This document shows, in pieces, positions 9,001 to 11,390 of a stretch of DNA of 11,390 nucleotides. Origin of the DNA: Phoronis pallida (lineage: Eukaryota > Phoronida > Phoronidae); assembly GCA_028565715.1 (NCBI GenBank), contig JAOXYC010208684.1:1-11390 (forward strand), given 5' to 3'. Made by a program: the position numbers and the translations under genes. The notes beneath the pieces are model-generated. The model had not been told where the DNA came from. It saw nothing but the letters and a program-made list of their open reading frames with translations, and did no database searches. Position 1 is the first letter of the stretch. Each line of letters begins with the position of its first letter.

Positions 9001-10218
9001 AATGTGACTTCTGTTAGTACAGACATGATGCCCAGCTTGTACAACCATCCCACTCAGACACCAAGCCTGGAGAGAAGAGATGTTCACCAACAAACCAGAC
9101 TCCATAGTGAAACTACGTCTACTCAGACTCGTATTGGCCAAAACTCTACTGCCTGTCAGACACCAAGCAACAGGGACACAACAGGTTCACAAACTACCAA
9201 AGCTGAGAAACGGTTAACACCTGAAGAGATTCAGGATATTATAAGGCGATTGAAAGCAAAAAATGATAAATTGTCTAAGACAAGCTCTGTAGCAAGCTCG
9301 GATATGGTTCATATCAGTCCAGAACGCATAAAAGTGATGAGGCGAAACCTTAAGGCCAAAAATGATGAACTTGAGGAGTTCCAACAAAAGCATAGTACTG
9401 TTGACACCCAGACACCATATCATGCTGAAACACAAACACCTACTCATACTGCAACACAAACTAAATCCAGCAAAAGAAAAGCATTGGAGAATTTGTTGAG
9501 CAGTGTCAAGGATTTGAAGAAGGATTTGGCTGAACGTAACCGCAGGTATGAAAACTCCAACTCTTTTGGAGGAATAAGCATGAGAGAGACATCTGATGAT
9601 GATTCTGACCTAGGAATGACTGGAGCAACAGGAGGAAGGTCCCCTTCACCATCTGTGAGAAGGACACTGACTCCAGCATATGACCACAGTCCAAGATCAT
9701 ATCGCTCCCCACGGTCGCCATCTCCTGGTCGCATCCCTAGATCTCCTCATCGTGCCACAACCAAAGCAGAGCGTCCTCTATCACCACACAGATCCCCAAG
9801 TCCACAGAGAGCTTACCCATCAAGGTACTCACCATCCTCCCCTCTCAGGTCTCCTGGCAACCCATTGTCGCCACGTAGACCATATTCTGGTCTAGACAGC
9901 AGTTTTAACTCCACTCTACAGTCGCCATATTCTGTATATAGATCACCCCTCCCTAACCACTACCCTGCATCTCCTTCACCAGTTGTCTCCCCTATCTCAC
10001 CCCATCACCACCCTCCATCCCTTCCTCTTCCACCCCCACCTCCACAGTATATTACCTCCCCACAGCCTCCTCCAGTTGCTATGGTCACCATTCCCCAGCA
10101 ACCAGTTGCCATGACACCTGTTGCCATGCCTGTTATTCAGCCTGTTACTGTCCTACCCGTGCCACGTCCTAAGCAAATGAATGTGAAACATTTTTACAGA
10201 GTTTATAAAAAGATGTAG
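1..10218 (+). CDS. Spectrin-repeat rod protein (nesprin/spectraplakin-like), 3' part of a multi-exon gene ending in a long disordered tail
   Basis: Ten coding segments join in one open frame: 1-74, 512-708, 1078-1360, 1683-1850, 2251-2427, 3648-3809, 4153-4323, 4568-4744, 5167-5472 and 8248-10218, about 1,227 residues. All nine introns are GT-AG. Residues 1-571 are amphipathic helices with the spectrin-repeat pattern: an aromatic, usually Trp, then a second aromatic 13 residues later, often followed by Leu (WNAY...WL, WSDY...YL, WETF...WL). Successive repeats are 106, 112, 116 and 106 residues apart, the family's normal length. Such rods link actin, membranes, the nuclear envelope or microtubules. 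The mostly phase-0, half-repeat-sized exons and the loose repeat sequence look most like nesprin (SYNE); MACF1/dystonin or dystrophin relatives remain possible, so no symbol is given. The last 656 residues are a low-complexity tail with TQT motifs. The 5' end lies outside the window. The spectrin part is nearly certain; joining of the tail is inferred from splice phase and strand. Confidence 0.75.
75..511 (+). other. Intron, 437 bp, phase 0
   Basis: GT-AG intron between coding exons. The minus-strand open stretch at 263-448 is short, lacks family-like composition and sits wholly inside the intron. I see no RNA gene, regulatory block or repeat in it. Confidence 0.75.
512..708 (+). CDS. Coding exon, spectrin repeat A (helices B-C)
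   Basis: The acceptor is tatttcag ending at 511 and the donor is gtatgt at 709. The 197 nt leave a split codon (AA|A, Lys) completed by the first base of the next exon, the only phase-2 junction here. The product is Glu/Lys/Leu/Asp-rich helix with a DLKSDWDQL stretch typical of the helix C side of a spectrin repeat, and four Cys (CDLC, DAC, HGC). Open sequence continues for 36 nt upstream into the intron (from 476), but the acceptor fixes the start at 512. Confidence 0.85.
709..1077 (+). other. Intron, 369 bp, phase 2
   Basis: Donor gtatgt, acceptor cttacag after a T-rich tract. It is the only phase-2 intron here, splitting a Lys codon AA|A. It makes the flanking exons (197 and 283 nt) non-skippable singly but skippable as a 480-nt pair. 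Nothing else is seen in it. Confidence 0.8.
1078..1360 (+). CDS. Coding exon, spectrin repeat B
   Basis: The acceptor ttctcttacag ends at 1077 and the donor gtaaat starts at 1361. Base 1078 completes the split Lys codon, and Trp at 1079 opens a classic repeat: WNAYEECHGGFIKWL, with two Trp 13 residues apart in helix A. The following 94 residues cover nearly the whole repeat, with LETLRTKVKVLE in the middle and FDGIESRYENAKEKCE in helix C. The longest of several overlapping minus-strand open frames here (1087-1428) is a shadow of this exon. Confidence 0.88.
1361..1682 (+). other. Intron, 322 bp, phase 0
   Basis: Donor gtaaat, acceptor ccattgtag. The sequence between is AT-rich with no coding potential in the gene's frame and no repeat that I can see. 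Confidence 0.78.
1683..1850 (+). CDS. Coding exon, end of repeat B and helix A of repeat C
   Basis: The acceptor ccattgtag ends at 1682 and the donor gtaagt, a full consensus, starts at 1851. The 168 nt make 56 codons, phase 0 at both ends. HLELIQGVSE closes the previous repeat. At about 1719 the repeat C start HQSYQECLQDAEKWI appears, with His in the place usually held by the first Trp and the second Trp kept 13 residues on. SFKLMSHNTLNTSTMELTQQ is a linker-like, less charged patch before helix B. Confidence 0.85.
1851..2250 (+). other. Intron, 400 bp, phase 0
   Basis: Donor gtaagt, acceptor tttttctccag. AT-rich, no further feature seen. Confidence 0.8.
2251..2427 (+). CDS. Coding exon, repeat C (helices B-C)
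   Basis: The acceptor tttttctccag ends at 2250 and the donor gtaagg starts at 2428. The 177 nt make 59 codons, phase 0 at both ends. The sequence is uninterrupted amphipathic helix (KDIQTHKKAVAECTTKGQEL, then QLVEQIRKQLSNLDDSFLSL), as in helices B and C of a spectrin repeat. The reading frame stays open for 12 nt past the donor, to a TGA after GTAAGGCAT, so the donor and not a stop defines the end. Confidence 0.86.
2428..3647 (+). other. Intron, 1,220 bp, phase 0, possibly carrying an old repeat insertion
   Basis: Donor gtaagg, acceptor ctcttttctag. Several open stretches on both strands (for example 2489-2692 + and 2818-3165 -) have no spectrin-like composition, and none can be spliced in frame with the flanking phase-0 exons without a stop. 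The central part, 2796-3157, is bounded by a perfect 10-bp inverted repeat and may be a decayed non-autonomous transposon. Confidence 0.75.
2796..3157. repeat. Possible MITE-like element with 10-bp terminal inverted repeats
   Basis: GGTGTGCCTG at 2796-2805 is the exact reverse complement of CAGGCACACC at 3148-3157. Nested inside are GTTCTCGGT (2870-2878) and ACCGAGAAC (2977-2985), another exact inverted pair. I see no clear target-site duplication and no transposase. One inverted pair of this size is expected by chance in a window this long, so only the nesting and the local change in texture argue for an element. Confidence 0.2.
3648..3809 (+). CDS. Coding exon, end of repeat C and helix A of repeat D
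   Basis: The acceptor ctcttttctag ends at 3647 and the donor gtaatg starts at 3810. The 162 nt make 54 codons, phase 0 at both ends. GRLEEILTR continues helix C of the previous repeat. RWSDYLQLLLDTDEYL starts repeat D, with Tyr replacing the second Trp. ISAHIPVTPNSFNHAQDIES is the helix A-B loop region. It follows the 1.2 kb intron, and the helix reads through that junction without a gap, so no exon seems to be missing there. Confidence 0.85.
3810..4152 (+). other. Intron, 343 bp, phase 0
   Basis: Donor gtaatg, acceptor caatctttag. The upstream frame runs on for 87 nt past the donor before a TGA at 3894, so intron retention would add 28 unrelated residues. Nothing else is seen. Confidence 0.78.
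4153..4323 (+). CDS. Coding exon, repeat D (helices B-C)
   Basis: The acceptor tctcaatctttag ends at 4152 and the donor gtttgt starts at 4324. The 171 nt make 57 codons, phase 0 at both ends. The product is ELLNKLLAKKHEVATACRKC and then an Asp/Glu/Lys-rich helix ending NDELRDDIEK. This exon has no in-frame ATG near its 5' end and is easy to overlook in a simple open-frame list, but both flanking junctions and the repeat spacing (116 residues from D to E) require it. Confidence 0.82.
4568..4744 (+). CDS. Coding exon, end of repeat D and start of repeat E
   Basis: The acceptor ttcttttgccag ends at 4567 and the donor gtaggg starts at 4745. The 177 nt make 59 codons, phase 0 at both ends. After the helix C end VENILDDLKDLIG, repeat E starts with QWETFEMSRNHLSDWL, two Trp 13 residues apart, the best-conserved helix A in the window. 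QLEINQCR begins helix B. An upstream in-frame ATG at 4550 lies in the intron. Confidence 0.87.
4745..5166 (+). other. Intron, 422 bp, phase 0
   Basis: Donor gtaggg, acceptor atttaccag. AT-rich. The frame closes within 21 nt of the donor. No repeat or RNA gene seen. Confidence 0.78.
5167..5472 (+). CDS. Coding exon, rest of repeat E and beginning of repeat F
   Basis: The acceptor atttaccag ends at 5166 and the donor gtatgt starts at 5473. The 306 nt make 102 codons, phase 0 at both ends. It completes repeat E (ELLDTIQNKEATFDNLEAKY, then LRDLWQKLVARLETH). About 61 residues in, repeat F opens with CKDYHNNQSKLDDNL, and helix A runs on through LERYSQELQKIE. The exon stops about 41 residues into repeat F. 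A complete repeat would need about 65 more residues, so either a downstream exon outside this window supplies them or repeat F is cut by the tail exon at 8248. Confidence 0.85.
5698..5712. repeat. Short (CA)n microsatellite
   Basis: Seven and a half uninterrupted CA units inside the long intron. It is probably neutral. Confidence 0.7.
5951..5965 (+). CDS. Candidate 15-nt in-frame microexon (tentative)
   Basis: A branch-point-like CTAAT and the pyrimidine/GT-rich tract gtctgtgtgttttag end at 5950. The 15 bases TCACAATGCTCCAAG follow, then the donor-like gtagtg at 5966. It would add SQCSK in phase 0 between the last spectrin exon and the tail exon. Without that donor, the same frame closes after 14 codons with TAA, making a short alternative C-terminus. 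The signals are good for an acceptor and moderate for a donor; no expression evidence is available. Confidence 0.22.
8219..8247 (+). promoter_or_regulatory. Tandem splice acceptors for the tail exon
   Basis: Two acceptor-like AGs, gcatgtcag ending at 8220 and tgtgtacag ending at 8247, are 27 nt apart and keep the same frame. Use of the upstream one adds nine residues (SVNPTLCVQ) before SPRMM. Which one is used decides the start of the tail. The downstream one has a TTAAC branch-like sequence, but close to the AG. Confidence 0.45.
8248..10218 (+). CDS. Giant terminal exon: 656-residue Ser/Pro/Gln-rich disordered tail with TQT (LC8-type) motifs
   Basis: The acceptor ctttgtgtacag ends at 8247 and matches the phase-0 donor at 5472. 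A second usable phase-0 acceptor ends at 8220 and would add nine residues. From SPRMMHTLATQT (residue 1 = S), the parts are: TQT motifs at 10, 18, 269, 292, 387, 395 and 403; a Ser/Asp/Arg-rich stretch at 30-125; a charged helical motif twice (324-342 and 357-375); a predicted coiled coil at 407-433 with a basic SKRK start; an acidic patch TSDDDSD; basic SP-rich sequence at 464-545; polyproline at 592-600 (LPLPPPPP); PVAM three times at 609-627; and the end FYRVYKKM, then TAG. No transmembrane or KASH-like segment is present. I do not recognise an orthologue. Known LC8 clients use TQT motifs like these, so a cytoskeletal adaptor tail is inferred. If it is a separate gene, its first ATG is at 8257. 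Confidence 0.75.
   Translation, partial: SPRMMHTLATQTANSQATQTSGKSPTSRVRLFNDSSTQMDRKSLIDGIDGDDRLNSSHDFDRSPLSRSRGSNRSRLSDSMNFKKDGANGLMYDSDESGLGATMYSTQSTQVGRDSRISNPGSGPAMHSPQSKHSRQDHTPPLSSRHLHPELDIPSVVGSHPNSGFTNDFQNLPNSLQSTMLNASGPLSTQDTFLPSSLLQPTESPNLSTLQHTSPRSILNRSGHILSPRNDANVDGASLFNLTPPDNSQAPNVTSVSTDMMPSLYNHPTQTPSLERRDVHQQTRLHSETTSTQTRIGQNSTACQTPSNRDTTGSQTTKAEKRLTPEEIQDIIRRLKAKNDKLSKTSSVASSDMVHISPERIKVMRRNLKAKNDELEEFQQKHSTVDTQTPYHAETQTPTHTATQTKSSKRKALENLLSSVKDLKKDLAERNRRYENSNSFGGISMRETSDDDSDLGMTGATGGRSPSPSVRRTLTPAYDHSPRSYRSPRSPSPGRIPRSPHRATTKAERPLSPHRSPSPQRAYPSRYSPSSPLRSPGNPLSPRRPYSGLDSSFNSTLQSPYSVYRSPLPNHYPASPSPVVSPISPHHHPPSLPLPPPPPQYITSPQPPPVAMVTIPQQPVAMTPVAMPVIQPVTVLPVPRPKQMNVKHFYRVYKKM
9217..9372 (+). 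repeat. Tandem protein motif, two copies 33 residues apart
   Basis: Tail residues 324-342 (9217-9273) and 357-375 (9316-9372) align without gaps. Shared are T/S-P-E-x-I at the start and L-K-A-K-N-D-x-L at the end, with Arg-rich centres. Both would be short amphipathic, basic helices. This is an internal duplication within the tail; I do not recognise the motif. Confidence 0.7.
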
Positions 10219-10271
10219 TTTTTATATGATATAGATTTTTTATCAGACAGATATTGTACTTCATATTATTT

Positions 10272-10280
10272 TGTAATATA
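10272..10280 (+). promoter_or_regulatory. Pumilio-like site in 3' UTR (9-nt type)
   Basis: UGUAAUAUA, 54 nt after the stop, resembles the 9-nt PUF-protein site form. Chance matches are common in AT-rich RNA. Confidence 0.2.
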
Positions 10281-10380
10281 TTCTTTAGACTTTTTTATAC
10301 TATTTGTAATGCCTTATTAAAACATTTTGAAAAGTGTAACTTTTTATATTATGTGTATTTTGATATAACGTTTTAGAAAT

Positions 10381-10388
10381 TGTAAATA
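10381..10388 (+). promoter_or_regulatory. Pumilio response element in 3' UTR
   Basis: UGUAAAUA is an exact match to the canonical Pumilio element UGUANAUA. A function in translational control or mRNA localisation is inference from the family alone. Confidence 0.35.
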
Positions 10389-10930
10389 TTTAGTGGATGC
10401 ATAGAAACTTAGTATTTAGAATTTTGCACAAGATCTCAATTTTACCGTGTGTGCCAAAATCACAATATCGTAGATTTTATTTATTTTGCCATCTTGATGA
10501 TAATATAAAGTTTTGATTGTTGCTTTATTTAATTTAATATTGTATTTATTTTGCTTTATTTTTGTTATCAATCTTAATTTATATTTTCTGTATGTGAATG
10601 TACTATAACCATTGTTATGATTGGCATTTTTAAAATGCAAGATGTTAATGTTTTATATTGTTCATGAGGCGTTACTAAGATTTTGTCAAAAGTTTATTTG
10701 ATATTGTAGATGCTATTTTTAAAGCATTGGGTAGTTTTTTATGTTTTGCCTTAAAATATTTACATTCCAAAATTTGATTTTATTATTTTATTAAAATATT
10801 TTGAAATTTTACTAGATTGTGTGATGAATTTATATAGTACTAGGTATTTAGTTGCCTTTAGATTTTTAAAACATGTTTAGTTTTTTATTCACATGAAGCT
10901 ATCACCTTTTGTAAGAAGAATGTGTTTGTC

Positions 10931-10936
10931 AATAAA
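10931..10936 (+). terminator. Polyadenylation signal AATAAA (proximal)
   Basis: Canonical hexamer about 710 nt after the stop codon. It is followed 18 bp later by a second hexamer and then by a T-rich stretch suitable as a downstream element. Confidence 0.55.
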
Positions 10937-10954
10937 TTTACACACAAATGCACA

Positions 10955-10960
10955 AATAAA
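10955..10960 (+). terminator. Polyadenylation signal AATAAA (distal)
   Basis: Second canonical hexamer, followed by attTAGTTTTTATTGATTTT, a U-rich downstream element. Cleavage is expected around 10970-10985. Confidence 0.55.
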
Positions 10961-10980
10961 CCAAACATTTAGTTTTTATT

Positions 10981-11390
10981 GATTTTCTGATTTACTACCA
11001 CAAGGCTGATTCTATGCCTTTAATGGTTTGGAAAATAGACACCTTTGTTTTTATGCATTGTGCCACAACTGATAAAGTGCAGTTAAATTGATTATTGATG
11101 CCAGGTTCAAATTTGCTTTTACCCGTTTGACTCAATGTGTACAACCAACTACTTGCATTAAAAATGCTCAACAGTCATTTTCACATAAAATGTCTCGTTT
11201 TCTTTCTCTGAACAAATTTTAGTTCACATCAAGTTCCTTGACATTTTCACATGAGAAAATATTTTGGGATCAAAAAGAAAATTCACCAATCTACATTGTA
11301 TAACTTTATTGCCATTAAATCATAATAATCCACTGCAACAATTTACAGTAATGGTTGCTAAGGACATTAAAATTAGGTAGCATTGTCAAT
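10981..11390. other. Intergenic sequence
   Basis: AT-rich, with no open frame of note on either strand. TTTATT at 11305-11310 reads as AATAAA on the minus strand, so the 3' end of a convergent neighbour could lie here, but there is no coding sequence to support it. Confidence 0.4.

Larger units (their letters stand above)
10219..10980 (+). other. 3' UTR (approximate end)
   Basis: After TAG at 10216-10218 the sequence becomes strongly AT-rich with stops in every frame. It runs through many AUUUA pentamers to two polyadenylation hexamers. No microRNA target was assessed. Confidence 0.65.

Noticed and set aside
9444-9734. Minus-strand frames within the tail exon (9214-9459, 9444-9734, 9506-9721, 8292-8552)
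   Set aside because: Antisense shadows of the long plus-strand coding exon, with no family features.
9718-9738. SxIP-type EB1-binding motif at PSPGRIPRSP
   Set aside because: The residue three before the Pro is Gly, not Ser/Thr, so GRIP does not fit the S/T-x-I-P consensus.
9680-9895. Second plus-strand frame in the SP-rich region
   Set aside because: Low-complexity codons keep an alternative frame open by chance; the main frame continues through it to the stop.
11305-11310. Minus-strand AATAAA as the 3' end of a convergent gene
   Set aside because: A lone hexamer in AT-rich DNA with no coding sequence in the window; kept only as a remark.

Overview
This is a eukaryotic, almost certainly animal, window. 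It is AT-rich and carries one interrupted gene on the + strand. Short exons that continue one reading frame alternate with non-coding stretches that begin GT and end AG. The encoded protein family (tandem spectrin repeats) and the moderate intron sizes (244 to about 2,800 bp) suggest an invertebrate metazoan. I cannot name the species or phylum. I see no bacterial operon structure, rRNA, tRNA or CRISPR array.

Layout: the gene enters from the left in mid-exon. Nine exons or exon parts (1-74, 512-708, 1078-1360, 1683-1850, 2251-2427, 3648-3809, 4153-4323, 4568-4744, 5167-5472) join in frame into about 571 residues. These give four complete spectrin-type three-helix repeats, part of one before them and the beginning of one after. 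Eight of the nine introns, counting the one before the tail exon, are phase 0. A 2.8 kb intron follows (5473-8247), and then one very large terminal exon (coding 8248-10218, stop TAG at 10216-10218). It encodes 656 residues of Ser/Pro/Gln-rich, mostly disordered tail. An AT-rich 3' UTR follows, with two AATAAA signals near 10931 and 10955. About 400 bp of featureless sequence closes the window.

How the parts work together: the spectrin repeats form an elongated actin/membrane-cytoskeleton rod of the nesprin (SYNE), spectraplakin (MACF1/dystonin) or dystrophin type; nesprin-like is my preferred reading. The tail has none of the usual ends of those proteins (KASH membrane anchor, EF-hand/GAS2, WW/ZZ). 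Instead it carries seven exact TQT tripeptides, several in an 8-residue rhythm, which is the signature of multivalent dynein light chain LC8 (DYNLL) binding. It also has two copies of a short charged helical motif 33 residues apart, a predicted coiled coil, and a basic SP-rich then polyproline C-terminus. The join puts the tail onto a spectrin repeat that has only just begun. The simplest reading is an alternative 3' terminal exon that turns a giant rod protein into a shorter isoform with an LC8-binding tail. That fusion and the LC8 ladder are the most interesting content of the window.
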